A DNA stretch of 62,666 bases, taken from Promethearchaeota archaeon. GTDB taxonomy: Archaea > Asgardarchaeota > Lokiarchaeia > Sigyniarchaeales > SOKP01. This document shows, one piece after another, positions 8,832 through 18,119 of the stretch. The position numbers were made by a program, and so were the translations under genes. The stretch lies in contig JAUVXW010000027.1 of the NCBI GenBank assembly GCA_030603385.1, positions 1-62,666 of the forward strand, read 5' to 3'. Below the pieces are notes generated by a model. It was not told the origin of the DNA, searched no databases, and saw only the letters and a program-made list of their open reading frames with translations. Position 1 is the stretch's first letter, and each line of letters begins with the position of its first letter.

Positions 8832-10172
8832 TTACCCTATTTTTGATTGGGAAACTGGTTGAGCGATTTCCTCAACAACTTCTTGAATTCTTAGTATATT
8901 TTCGTGAGTATGAGCCATGGATATTGAACCTAAACCATGCAATCCTGAAATATTTCGATTAAAAAGAGCCAATTGAAGTAAGGCTTCCCGTTTTCTATCT
9001 TTAAATAAAGATATATCTCGCATTGAAGGTTGTTCAATCCATTTCGAAAGAGCATGGATCATAACCATAGATTTATATCCTATGGCTATAAGTTGTGATT
9101 TTATTTCTTTAAAAAATCGATTTAAATTATTTAATAAAGAATCTCCTTCTTGGTTTATCCGATTGTAATCTTGATGAGAATTTTTCAAAATTTCCAAGGT
9201 TTTTAAACCAGCTATCATACTGAGTGGATATCCAGAAAAAGTTCCACCACCAATCAATACCTGATTCGCTACACCAGGACTTGATTGATCAATAATGTCT
9301 TTTCGACCACCCACAGCACCAATTGGCATTCCTCCACCAATAATTTTTCCCATAGTAGTTAAATCAGGTATTACTCCCACTTTGTTCTGAAATAGACTAT
9401 CTGTAAAACGATATCCAGTAATAATTTCATCAAATATTAAAAGGATTCCATATCGTTCAGCATCCTCTTTCAGCCTTTTCAAGAATTCTATTTTAACTGG
9501 AAATCCCCCGCCACCTCCTAAAACAGGTTCCAAAATTATTGCTGCTAGATTTTCAGAATTTTCTTTTATTAAATCAAACGTACTCTCATCATTGATCTGA
9601 AATGTTAAAACTCCTGCTTGTTCAGCTTTAAGTAGGCCTGGAGAGGCTTCTCCACTAACTATACTTCCTATATCGTAAGATAATGTATCATTTGCTCCAT
9701 GCCATCCCAATTTGGCTTTGGCTATTAGTCTCCTCTTTGTAAATGCTCGAGCTAATCGTGAAGCATACATAGTTGCTTCTGTCCCAGATACGCAAAACCT
9801 AATCTTTTCAATCCCAAGATTATCCTTAACGATTGTACTCGCGAGCTTCACTTGATACTCAGTATTCGTGCCAAAATGCCAACCCTCTACTAAATATTCC
9901 TTTATCACCTTTTGAACTTCTGGAGGATTATGTCCTAAAATCATCGCAAAGTGACCATTCCAACAATCTATGTATTCATTATCATCTACATCTTTCAATT
10001 GTGCTCCTTTACTTGATTTAATAAAAACGGGAAAACCTCCGATTAAATGTAAACCAAATGTTCTAATATTGTGAGATATTCCACCCGGTAACACTTCAAG
10101 TGCTTTTTGCCAAAGTTCTTTCGATTTTGGCCTATCTTTCTGAAATTTCTCTAACTCTTCTTTAATAAACAT
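8832..10172 (-). CDS. Class III aminotransferase, glutamate-1-semialdehyde-aminomutase-like
   Basis: 446 residues, PLP-dependent fold type I. 'IFDEIITGYR' holds the pyridine-binding Asp (D248) and 'TMGKIIGGGMPIGA' holds the Schiff-base lysine (K276); 'CVSGTEATMYASRLAR' is the phosphate-binding loop. This pattern is closest to HemL and to beta-amino-acid or glutamate-semialdehyde-like aminotransferases. No haem biosynthesis gene is nearby; the partner is a diaminopentanoate-dehydrogenase-like enzyme, so an amino-acid catabolic role is more likely than tetrapyrrole synthesis. The C-terminal 120 residues are less typical of HemL. Confidence 0.78.
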   Translation of the reverse strand: MFIKEELEKFQKDRPKSKELWQKALEVLPGGISHNIRTFGLHLIGGFPVFIKSSKGAQLKDVDDNEYIDCWNGHFAMILGHNPPEVQKVIKEYLVEGWHFGTNTEYQVKLASTIVKDNLGIEKIRFCVSGTEATMYASRLARAFTKRRLIAKAKLGWHGANDTLSYDIGSIVSGEASPGLLKAEQAGVLTFQINDESTFDLIKENSENLAAIILEPVLGGGGGFPVKIEFLKRLKEDAERYGILLIFDEIITGYRFTDSLFQNKVGVIPDLTTMGKIIGGGMPIGAVGGRKDIIDQSSPGVANQVLIGGGTFSGYPLSMIAGLKTLEILKNSHQDYNRINQEGDSLLNNLNRFFKEIKSQLIAIGYKSMVMIHALSKWIEQPSMRDISLFKDRKREALLQLALFNRNISGLHGLGSISMAHTHENILRIQEVVEEIAQPVSQSKIG

Positions 10173-10226
10173 TTAAAGGACAAACCTTCTTTACATAATT
10201 AACCTAATTATTGAATAATTAATACA

Positions 10227-11009
10227 TTACTCTTTAATTTTTGTCCTCTCGATCTCTTGTCTTAGTTTCTCTTTTTCAATCTCTGGTCCCACTTCGACTA
10301 ATTTACCATTTACATAGATTCCTCTAGAAAGACCATGTTGTTGTAGATTTGATAGGTTATCAACAGAAAATTCATTAAGTACAACTTTACCTTTATATTC
10401 TAGAACCACATCTCTTACTCTTTGTGCTTCCACATCGCTAGTCAAACAAAAAGTATTCCAAAATAGATCTACAACGACTTTTCCTTGTACTGGTTGAAAT
10501 TCATAATTTACTTGCCTAAATTGAGGTGATTCAGCACTAGGATCAAATTGTTTCCATAGTATTGCTACTTCACCTCTTTTGGTTGCTATTTTATATCCAA
10601 GTTTAATAAAGAATTTAGCCGGCATAAACCAAAAATCCCAAAAATATCCAATTGTTGCAATACCTTTACGTTGTTGTTTTAGAGTTTCTTCCTCTGCCGT
10701 TTTGATTAATTGTTTTCCCACACCTTTTAGGGAGAACTTGGATTGCGAAACTAAACATGGAAAAACCATTAATTCTTTCCCTTGGATTTGCCATGGATTT
10801 ATTTCAATAGGCATAACATATATGAAGCCTGCATGAACATCATCTAATAAAGCCACTTTTGTTCTCAAACCATGTTGTTCCATGCGTTTAAGCCAGGTTA
10901 ATCGACGAGGAGCAGACATTTCATATTCTTCGTTATTTTCATTTACATGAGTACATGTACCAACATAATATTCATCATTCTTGGTCATATCTCGAATAAT
11001 TACACCCAC
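10227..11009 (-). CDS. GNAT-family N-acetyltransferase with YoaP-like C-terminal region
   Basis: 260 residues. The N-terminal 160 residues have the GNAT order: an 'IRDMTKNDEYYV' first strand, 'VFPCLVSQSKFSLKGVGKQLIKTAEE' with the acetyl-CoA-binding Q/R-x-x-G-x-G/A type loop ('KGVGKQL'), and a late 'FFIKLGYKIATKRGEVAILWK' segment. Residues 165-250 form an extra alpha/beta domain ('KVVVDLFWNTFCLTSDVEAQRV') that resembles the C-terminal domain of YoaP-like acetyltransferases. The substrate is unknown. It is 54 bp upstream of the aminotransferase gene on the same strand and could be the first gene of a three-gene unit. Confidence 0.68.
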   Translation of the reverse strand: MGVIIRDMTKNDEYYVGTCTHVNENNEEYEMSAPRRLTWLKRMEQHGLRTKVALLDDVHAGFIYVMPIEINPWQIQGKELMVFPCLVSQSKFSLKGVGKQLIKTAEEETLKQQRKGIATIGYFWDFWFMPAKFFIKLGYKIATKRGEVAILWKQFDPSAESPQFRQVNYEFQPVQGKVVVDLFWNTFCLTSDVEAQRVRDVVLEYKGKVVLNEFSVDNLSNLQQHGLSRGIYVNGKLVEVGPEIEKEKLRQEIERTKIKE

Positions 11010-11221
11010 TTATTTCACCATGATAAGTATACAGCTTATATAATTAAATTAATATCTCTACCATTGAAAAATTTATCATTAAAGTTTATTAGTGAACTTA
11101 ATTAAAGTAGATGATTTCCATTGAGACAAAATAATTGAATTCTTGAAAGTCTTGAGAGAATATGCTTTTACCATGAAAAAAGAATTTAGTGCAGTAAAGG
11201 AAACTAATAACATGTTGATTT

Positions 11222-12514
11222 TTAATCGACTTTAGCTCCGCAAATTGGGCAGTTATTAGTATTTTGGAGTGTAGTACCACAGATTTTACATAATTTAATT
11301 GATCCTACTCCTCTTTTTCTTGGTGGTTTTAAAGTAGTAATGGAAACTGGCTTTTCCACCCCTTTAATCGGTTGTTGAGTTTCAGCTGTAGGTTTCGACT
11401 CCTTTTTCAACTTAATCTCAATTTCCTTACCAAAGAATCCTCCAACTTTTAATTTTGTTGTGGCATCTGGGGGAGGAGTAGGTGGTTTTAATCCTTCTAG
11501 ACTGACTTCTTCTTCAAGCTGTTCTTGTTCGTATTCTACTTCTTCAGATTCGGGTGGAATCACTCTTTCTGTTTCGATCTCTGGGTATTCTTCCTCTAAT
11601 TCTTCTTCATAGATCATATTGACATATTCCTCATCTAATTTTAACAAAGTTTCACATTGAGGACATCTGTATATATGTTTAAACCCTATATTCTTAGCAA
11701 GCGAGTATCTTGCGGCACAACAACTATGAAACTTAGCACTACAGTTAAAACACTTATGTATCTCATCAGAATGAGCCTCACAAATAGGGCATAATTCTTG
11801 TTCACATATTGTACATATTTCTTCATCATCAGGTGACAAACTTATAAGATCAACTGCAAGTCGTTCATAAAATACCTTATCTTCTGCTAAAACATGATCT
11901 ATTTCATCGGTTTTTATCACTTTAAATTCTTTTTTATTTTGAACTAGGGCCCCTAAAATATTTTGCAAGAGTTTTTCATCTTGGCAATAGAACATGCCAC
12001 CATGGGTTTCACTAGAAATAATCTTGAGTTTTACATCATCTTCATAAAACTTTTCATTTCCGACTCGAATTATGTCAATAAAAGCAGAAAATTTTTTCGC
12101 TTTAATTAGTAAATCGTAAAGCGCGTTATAATAATCTTCAGATAATTTACTAGGTGTATCTGAAATAATAATAACACGATAATTTTTCCTAGATTCTCTG
12201 CTTTTTCTAAAAATATAGGCTAGGATTTCATATAATCCATTCTCTAAATAACTTTGAGCTGTTTCTCGTGTGCCCCATGCGTCATTAATTGCATTTAATA
12301 CGCTGTCAGAATCTTTTATATCATATTCATTTATTGGATTTTCATTCTTTTGGAAGATTACAACCCCATAGGAACTTAAAGCGTTAAATTTATCTTTTTC
12401 TTTAATGAAAGAATTAATTGCTTTCATTAACGATTTTTTCTTAAGAAAATCTGAGATAAGATCGATATAAAATATGAATTCCTCTGAATTTATTGAGTCC
12501 GAACGGGTTAACAT
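11222..12514 (-). CDS. vWA-like / RING-like / C-terminal zinc-ribbon protein (copy A)
   Basis: 430 residues in four parts. Residues 10-200 look like a von Willebrand A domain: a hydrophobic strand plus 'YIDLISDFLKKK', a later 'VIIISDTPSKLSEDY' (Asp at the second metal-site position) and 'FIDIIRVG'. The first MIDAS motif is degenerate (D-L-I-S for DxSxS). Residues 234-287 are cysteine-dense: C234, C237, C242, C245, C255, C258, H263, C265, C266, C284, C287, ending 'YRCPQC', a RING or treble-clef pattern. An acidic, low-complexity linker follows, then a short 'VGGFFGKEIEIKL' block, and a zinc ribbon at 409-427. The order vWA-then-RING recalls TFIIH Ssl1/p44; homology is not established. It is a paralogue of the gene at 12671-14020. 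Confidence 0.7.
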   Translation of the reverse strand: MLTRSDSINSEEFIFYIDLISDFLKKKSLMKAINSFIKEKDKFNALSSYGVVIFQKNENPINEYDIKDSDSVLNAINDAWGTRETAQSYLENGLYEILAYIFRKSRESRKNYRVIIISDTPSKLSEDYYNALYDLLIKAKKFSAFIDIIRVGNEKFYEDDVKLKIISSETHGGMFYCQDEKLLQNILGALVQNKKEFKVIKTDEIDHVLAEDKVFYERLAVDLISLSPDDEEICTICEQELCPICEAHSDEIHKCFNCSAKFHSCCAARYSLAKNIGFKHIYRCPQCETLLKLDEEYVNMIYEEELEEEYPEIETERVIPPESEEVEYEQEQLEEEVSLEGLKPPTPPPDATTKLKVGGFFGKEIEIKLKKESKPTAETQQPIKGVEKPVSITTLKPPRKRGVGSIKLCKICGTTLQNTNNCPICGAKVD

Positions 12515-12670
12515 CTTCGTATCTAATTATTATTATATGAGTCTATGAAAAATATCCTTAAATTATAAAGAAATAATGTTAGAAGTTGTATTTATTTTTA
12601 TTTATTATATTTCTGATTTACGTTAAATTTTATTTAACAATAGTATTATCAAAAATTTATTATTAAAACT

Positions 12671-14020
12671 TCATAATATCCTAAACCCACAATTCGGACA
12701 TTTTTTCTCTTGGTTAGGATTTACTTGTGTTCCACATTGTTGACAAATTACAAAATTAGGTAGTTTTTTTGTTCTGTTAGGAGAAGGTCTCACAATTTTT
12801 AATTTACCAGGACTTGTGGTATTAGATTTGAAAGTCGCTTGTTTTGACACTCTTTCATAGACAATCTTATCACCAATTTTTTTAACTGTGTATGCTTTCC
12901 CAAAAAATCCCCCAATATGGAGTGTTTTTATGACTTCACCTTCAGTATCAAAATTATTAGTGCCCGGTATTGAATTTAATTTTTCACTTTCAATTTGTGT
13001 AATAGTAGAGGTAGATTTTGGTAGGGGTTTCACTTTAGAAAGTCGTTTAGGAATTTGATCTAATACCTCTTTTGCCATGAAATCTTTAACTGTTTTCACT
13101 TCTACTTCCCCAGAAACTTCAATAATTTCATCTTCATCTATTTTAATGAGTACATCGCATTTTTTATTAGGACAACGTAAAATATTTGGAATGCCAATAT
13201 TGTGGTTTATAGTGTAATTTGTAATGCAACAATTGTGAAAACTAGTATTACAATCCTCACAAATTAATGGTATATCATATATATCAGTGCAAATTGGGCA
13301 TAATTCCTCATTACAAAAGTGACACACTAATTTTTCCATCGTTGCTTCCGATTTTTTTAAGGATTTAGCCAAATGGTTATAAAATGCATAATCTTCCTTA
13401 CTTATCATGATACGATCTGGTTGATCAACAAAAGTGCTTGTAAATTGTTTGGATTTTACTAATTTTCTTATAATATCAGTAAATTCCTTTTTATCCCTGG
13501 TATAAAATATTGATCCACGAGTGTCAGCCGCTAGCATATTTAATTTTACATCATCGCTGAAAAATCGTGTATCACCTTCAGAAATGCGAATAATGTCAAT
13601 AAATGTTGGGAAATTTTTTATTTTTGAAACAAGACTAAATAGAGCTTCTTGGTAGTCTTCCGACAAATCAGATGGAGTATCTGTTATTACTATTATTCTA
13701 CTAAATTTAGATTTTTTTCTAACTGTCTCAGCTATGTAAGAAAAAATATAGAACAAACCATTTTCAAAGAAACTTTGCTTTTTTGGTCGAAGTCTCCAGT
13801 TTTCTTCAATAGAATTTGTAATTATCCCAGCATCTTTTTTATCAGTAATAAATATTGGATTCCCTTCTTCTTGGAAAATAAGCAGAGAATAATGGCTATT
13901 TATATTTATTTTATTTTTCTCCTCAATGTAATATTTTATAGCTTTTACAATTTCTTTTTTTTTAAGTAGATCTTTTGTTAAATCTAAGTAAAAATACACA
14001 TCTTCTTTCATTTTCTTCAC
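12671..14020 (-). CDS. vWA-like / RING-like / C-terminal zinc-ribbon protein (copy B)
   Basis: 449 residues with the same four parts in the same order as the gene at 11222-12514. These are the 'YFYLDLTKDLLKKK' opening, 'IIVITDTPSDLSEDY', a cysteine-rich block running from 'CHFCNEELCPIC' through 'SFHNCC' to 'RCPNKKCD', a disordered linker, 'IGGFFGKAYTVKKI', and a C-terminal ribbon ('CQQCG...CPNCG'). The two share many identical short blocks but differ in the linker. The gap between them is 156 bp, so they are a tandem duplication, each possibly with its own promoter. Upstream, the gene diverges from the TrmB-like coiled-coil gene over a region with a direct repeat. Confidence 0.7.
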   Translation of the reverse strand: MKKMKEDVYFYLDLTKDLLKKKEIVKAIKYYIEEKNKININSHYSLLIFQEEGNPIFITDKKDAGIITNSIEENWRLRPKKQSFFENGLFYIFSYIAETVRKKSKFSRIIVITDTPSDLSEDYQEALFSLVSKIKNFPTFIDIIRISEGDTRFFSDDVKLNMLAADTRGSIFYTRDKKEFTDIIRKLVKSKQFTSTFVDQPDRIMISKEDYAFYNHLAKSLKKSEATMEKLVCHFCNEELCPICTDIYDIPLICEDCNTSFHNCCITNYTINHNIGIPNILRCPNKKCDVLIKIDEDEIIEVSGEVEVKTVKDFMAKEVLDQIPKRLSKVKPLPKSTSTITQIESEKLNSIPGTNNFDTEGEVIKTLHIGGFFGKAYTVKKIGDKIVYERVSKQATFKSNTTSPGKLKIVRPSPNRTKKLPNFVICQQCGTQVNPNQEKKCPNCGFRIL

Positions 14021-14082
14021 ATTAAATTGATAAAAATCCGGAGAGAACAGTTATTTTCTTATTGATCATAATAATAAAACCT

Positions 14083-14133
14083 CCTTAAAATTTTTTTGAA
14101 AAGATAAAAACCTTAAAATTTTTTAGAAAAGAT
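14083..14133. repeat. Direct repeat (23 bp, one mismatch) in a divergent promoter region
   Basis: Copies at 14083-14105 and 14111-14133 read 'CCTTAAAATTTTTT', then T or A, then 'GAAAAGAT'; they are 28 bp apart start to start. They sit in the 156-bp gap between the divergent starts at 14020 and 14177. The core TTAAAATTTTTT could serve as TATA elements; the repeat could equally be an operator. Seen directly in the sequence; function inferred. Confidence 0.6.
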
Positions 14134-14176
14134 TAAGAAAAATATAATATATGTGAAGTATGTTGGTGATAAATAG

Positions 14177-16162
14177 ATGGAGGATTTTTTAAAAAAATTA
14201 CAGCTTTCTAATCAAGCAATCAAGATTTACCTAAAATCATTAGGAAAATCTCCTCTTACATATTATGAATTATACTCAATAATTCCAAAATTATCTCAAG
14301 ATGAATTTGAAGAAAATCTGACTCAGCTAATAAATGGAGGGTTATTAATTCAATTAATTCCTCAAAAACAAGAGATATTATTACATTATTTAGCAATTCC
14401 CCCAATTCTTCCGATCATAAATTACTATGAAAATATAAATGCAAATTTAGATGGTATAAAAGAAGCAATTCGAGAATTATTGGTTAAAACTGTAAATCAG
14501 ACTTTTCAGCAAAATAATGTTATCCAATTAGATGCAATTCTTAATTCATTCCAAGAATCGAGAAAAGATATTGAAGAAGATACAATCATTCAAAAGCAAG
14601 AAATAGAAGATATTGTAAAAGGAATGGAAGAATTAAAAAATTTAAGTAAGGATATCTCCGAATTAGATCAGCAAATAAAAATAGTAACACAAACTAATTA
14701 TGCTAATTTAATGAAAAAAATCTCAGGGATTAAATCAGAAATAACTAGTGAAATCAACGCATTAGAATTTAAAAAGCATAAAGAAGAAGTTATCATTATT
14801 ATTGAGCAAACTTTTAAAGAAAAACTAGATAGAATGGTGCAAGAGTTTTCTATGGAATTGCAGGAGTCAATTGAAGAAAAATTTGCAACAACCGCTAAAC
14901 CAATAGAAAAATTGATAAATGCTACATTCCAATATCGTGATGATTTTAAATTGATTCTTCTTAACATGTTAAATAATTTTGAAACTAAAATGAATAAAAT
15001 TCACGAATTGATTAAAGAAAATAAGGATTTCCTTTCTACAGAAATGAATAATCTTGAAATAAAGTTGAGTGAAAATTTAAATACAGTTATTCAAAATTCA
15101 ATAAATGAAGTTTCAGGTTTGAATAGACCTGTAGAAAAACTCATGAAAGAATATTTCCAAGAGATGAGGTCTTCTGAAAAATTACAAATAGAAAATATTT
15201 GGTCTGTCAATAGCCTTACAAAAATTAATGAAGAAATACAAAAAATTATTACGACTACTAAGGAGGAATTGACAATCATAATTCCGCAACTTGAGAATCA
15301 TCTAGCAGTTGAACAGTTTGAAAAAATCCCAAGAAGTTTAAAAATAAAAATTGCATCATCAGAACCACATACAAATAGCAGTGTTAAGAAATTCAGTTCT
15401 ATTACAAATGTAATATATAAAACTCTCGAAAACGAGAATTTAATCGCTTTAAAGGGTGATGACACTCAAATTACTATTGGTGTTATTCAACAAGACGCAA
15501 AGGATACGTTAAATGACTTTATTGGAATAGGTAGCAATTTCAAACCATTAATAGAATTGTTAAGTCCAATAGTACAAAAAGCATGGGAAAATGCCTATTC
15601 GGATACATTCTATGCTTCACAGAAAGCCCAAACTCCTGTAAGTAAGCCTAAGGCTGTTAAAAAAGCAGAATCAGAAGCATTTAAGAAGATTAAACCAATA
15701 ACAACGCCTAAATTTCAATCTGTAAAGACAGAACAAAAACCAGCTAAAGTTAAGGATGGAAAATCTCTAAAAACTGAAAAAGGAACTATTACTGTACCAC
15801 AAACAATACCATCCAGTTTATCTAAATCTCAAGAGCAAATTGAAGAAATAAAACAAAAATTACAGGAAAAAATTAAATTTGTATCAGCAACCACCAGAAA
15901 AAAAGGAGATGAAGCTGGTGTATTAATCAACACTGCCTTTAATAACTTGGTTCAAAAATTACATAATATAAAAGGAGAACAATTTAGTGAAGAACTCCAA
16001 AAAATCGCTGATCTTGTTCTTGAAAAAAGAGGATTTTCTGTTACTTTACATAAATTAAGAAGCTTAATAAATCAATATAGATTCAGTGACAATTCTTTAA
16101 ATGAAAACGATACAAAACAAATTATCGAGAACATAGAAAGCTGGAAGGAAAAACTGATTTAA
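14177..16162 (+). CDS. TrmB-like winged-helix protein with long coiled coil and PLD-like C-terminal domain
   Basis: 661 residues. The N-terminal 80 residues form a winged helix ('AIKIYLKSLGKSPLTYYELY ... FEENLTQLINGGLLIQL'), as in TrmB regulators. Residues about 90-350 are heptad-rich coiled coil. Then comes 'TTKEELTIIIPQLENHL' and a later 'DDTQITIGVIQQDAKD', matching the PLD-like effector domain that follows the winged helix in TrmB proteins ('I-I-I-P-x-x-E'). After a Lys/Pro/Thr-rich linker (about 480-545) there is a helical C-terminal module. A DNA-binding or scaffold role is plausible. It is divergent from the vWA-RING pair. Confidence 0.65.
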   Translation: MEDFLKKLQLSNQAIKIYLKSLGKSPLTYYELYSIIPKLSQDEFEENLTQLINGGLLIQLIPQKQEILLHYLAIPPILPIINYYENINANLDGIKEAIRELLVKTVNQTFQQNNVIQLDAILNSFQESRKDIEEDTIIQKQEIEDIVKGMEELKNLSKDISELDQQIKIVTQTNYANLMKKISGIKSEITSEINALEFKKHKEEVIIIIEQTFKEKLDRMVQEFSMELQESIEEKFATTAKPIEKLINATFQYRDDFKLILLNMLNNFETKMNKIHELIKENKDFLSTEMNNLEIKLSENLNTVIQNSINEVSGLNRPVEKLMKEYFQEMRSSEKLQIENIWSVNSLTKINEEIQKIITTTKEELTIIIPQLENHLAVEQFEKIPRSLKIKIASSEPHTNSSVKKFSSITNVIYKTLENENLIALKGDDTQITIGVIQQDAKDTLNDFIGIGSNFKPLIELLSPIVQKAWENAYSDTFYASQKAQTPVSKPKAVKKAESEAFKKIKPITTPKFQSVKTEQKPAKVKDGKSLKTEKGTITVPQTIPSSLSKSQEQIEEIKQKLQEKIKFVSATTRKKGDEAGVLINTAFNNLVQKLHNIKGEQFSEELQKIADLVLEKRGFSVTLHKLRSLINQYRFSDNSLNENDTKQIIENIESWKEKLI

Positions 16163-16198
16163 AAAATCTTACCAAAATCAAAGATTATTCTTATCGAT

Positions 16199-16972
16199 TT
16201 ATTTTTTGGATATTCTCCTTTTTTGAGAATATAAAAAGAATCCTCGTATGATAAAACTCAGAGCAATTATGAAAGTTATTAAAAAGAAAACAGAGACAAT
16301 CATTGAAATTAAAAAGTCAGGATTTAAAATCCCAATAATACCAAAAATTGGGCATAGGGGGGCAATAATTAGAAAGAGGGTATAAATAGTTTTATCTTTT
16401 TCACCGAAATTGATATAAGTAGTAATATTAAACCATGCAATCAGAATCATAAAAATAGGGATTAAATATGAAGCAAATTCTGGAAAAGGATATGTGATAC
16501 CTCCCATTCCAAAAGCATAAAAATAATTGGCATAGAAATATACAATTAGTAGTAAAGCACTAATAGGAGTTGGCACTCCCGTGTATCCAGGAACTTCAGA
16601 TATATTGAATCGTGCTAATCTAAGTATTGCTCCAATAGCAAAGCAAATTGCACCAATTATTAGAATTATATCAAATAAACTATCAGTTTTAAAACTTTGG
16701 TAAGTTAATACTGCTGGTGCGATACCGAATGTTAATGAATCGCTTAATGAATCCAACTCCTTTCCTAATTGGTTCACTGTGTTTGTTTTACGAGCAATAT
16801 AACCATCAATCATATCTGTACCTGTTGAGATAGAAATTAAAAAAAAACCTAAAGAAAGTATGGCACGATCACCAATACATGCACAAATTAACGCAATTAT
16901 TCCAAGACTTGTTCCTATAAAAGTTATATAGTCTTTTAGTTTTAACAGCTGTGGAATCTTAATACTTGACAT
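16199..16972 (-). CDS. CDP-alcohol phosphotransferase, archaetidylserine-synthase (PssA) type
   Basis: 257 residues, about eight membrane helices. The family signature D-x2-D-G-x2-A-R-x8-G-x3-D-x3-D is complete as 'DMIDGYIARKTNTVNQLG' followed by 'KELDSLSDSL'. The 'FGIAPAVL' and 'GVPTPISALLL' segments are typical of phosphatidylserine-synthase-like members rather than inositol-phosphate or glycerol-phosphate transferases. In archaea this enzyme transfers archaetidyl groups from CDP-archaeol to L-serine. The AT-hexamer run at about 16991-17011 lies just upstream, in the probable promoter. Substrate choice is inferred from the family. Confidence 0.8.
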   Translation of the reverse strand: MSSIKIPQLLKLKDYITFIGTSLGIIALICACIGDRAILSLGFFLISISTGTDMIDGYIARKTNTVNQLGKELDSLSDSLTFGIAPAVLTYQSFKTDSLFDIILIIGAICFAIGAILRLARFNISEVPGYTGVPTPISALLLIVYFYANYFYAFGMGGITYPFPEFASYLIPIFMILIAWFNITTYINFGEKDKTIYTLFLIIAPLCPIFGIIGILNPDFLISMIVSVFFLITFIIALSFIIRGFFLYSQKRRISKK

Positions 16973-17128
16973 TCTCTTTTCCTAATTGTTTAATATTAAT
17001 ATTAATATTAAATAAACCTTATTCAATTAAAACATTTTGATAAGAATAACCGCAAAATCTTTTTTCACTAAACTTTATTAAAATAAGTCACTATTTTTAC
17101 CATAAATAAATTAAAAAGAGATGATCAA

Positions 17129-17884
17129 ATGTATTGTAAGGATTGTGGTGCTGAAATAAAAGATCCGGAGCATCAGAAATTTTGCGAAAAGTGTGGTTCA
17201 ACAATATCCTCTAATCAGAGACAGAGTGAAGATGTTTCTACACCATCAACAACGGCACCATCAACAACGGCACCATCAACAACTCTGGGTTTTCAACCAT
17301 ATGATCGCCCTGGTGGATTGTTTGATATTAACCGCAGCTATTATATTCTCAAAGAGAAATACTGGGATATTTAAATCCTCTCCAGATTTAGACCCAAATG
17401 GGGTAGCGGTGATATCTTAGATGAAAATAATCAAGTAATAGGAAAGATGAAAAGAGTTATCTTAAGCATAAGACGCAGAGTCGAATTACTTGAATTAGAT
17501 GGCACTATTGCAGCTACTATTCACTCCAAGATTATATCAGCTCGAGGTGCGCAGGATTTAAAAGATCCGTATGGAAATATGATAGCAAGAATTAAAAAAA
17601 AAATAACTTCCATTTTCCGTCCGAAATTTTTCTTGGAAGATGTTAATGGCAGGAGATTTTTCGAAGCTCAAGGAAAATTTATGGGTTGGTCTTATAAAGT
17701 AACTGACATGTCTGGGAAATTAATCGCAGAAATTGAGAAAGCTGACAGGTGGAGAGATATTTTTCTTGGCGGATTATTGGATTATAAGGATACATATGCA
17801 TTAAGGATACTTGATAACGAGACAGATAGAAGGATCTTGCTAGGATTTGTGCTCTCTATTGATAATGTTCTTCATGACTACTGA
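17129..17884 (+). pseudogene. Zinc-ribbon / LURP-one-like (LOR) protein interrupted by one in-frame TAA
   Basis: The frame from ATG 17129 encodes a zinc ribbon ('CKDCG...CEKCG'), a Ser/Thr/Pro linker and 'YYILKEKYWDI', then stops at TAA 17372-17374. The same frame continues without another stop: 'ILSRFRPKWGSGDILDENN' leads into an ATG at 17447 and 145 more residues. The joined product has the LURP-one-related/Tubby-C-like repeats ('YxIKEK...D-x-N-x-x-IGK', 'DPYGNMIARIKKK', 'DMSGKLIAEIEK'). One base change restores 252 codons including the stop. Either it is a recent nonsense mutation, a sequence error, or a gene split into a short ribbon peptide and a 145-residue LOR protein. Confidence 0.75.
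17242..17283 (+). repeat. 15-bp tandem repeat (2.8 units) coding for a Ser-Thr-Ala-Pro linker
   Basis: Units 'ACCATCAACAACGGC' start at 17242, 17257 and 17272 (the last one partial). They encode a PSTTA repeat between the zinc ribbon and the LOR domain. Such exact short repeats change copy number easily. Confidence 0.8.
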
Positions 17885-18119
17885 TTAATTCCAACATTTT
17901 TTTTTTAACAATTAAAAATGAATTGTTCTACCGAAAAATTATCAAAAAACAATGTACTTCATACATACTAATTTTGTTTTTTCGCTAAATTTTTATAAAT
18001 GTAATTTATATTTTCTTTAATTAACTCATTTGAAAAGAAATTTTGAATAGAATTGAATAAATTTTCATACACTTATTAAACTTATAAAAAATACCAATGA
18101 ATATCCACATTGTAGAAAA

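Noticed and set aside
8832..10172. Annotation as hemL
   Set aside because: The core is HemL-like, but the neighbour is an amino-acid dehydrogenase and no tetrapyrrole gene is near; the symbol would overstate the evidence.
11222..14020. Direct naming of the vWA-RING proteins as TFIIH p44/Ssl1
   Set aside because: Domain order is similar, but the MIDAS motif is degenerate, the Cys spacing is not that of p44, and neither helicase partner is visible.
16991..17011. AT hexamer run as a possible CRISPR or integration site
   Set aside because: Only three to four short imperfect units, no spacers and no cas or integrase genes; simple AT-rich promoter sequence.
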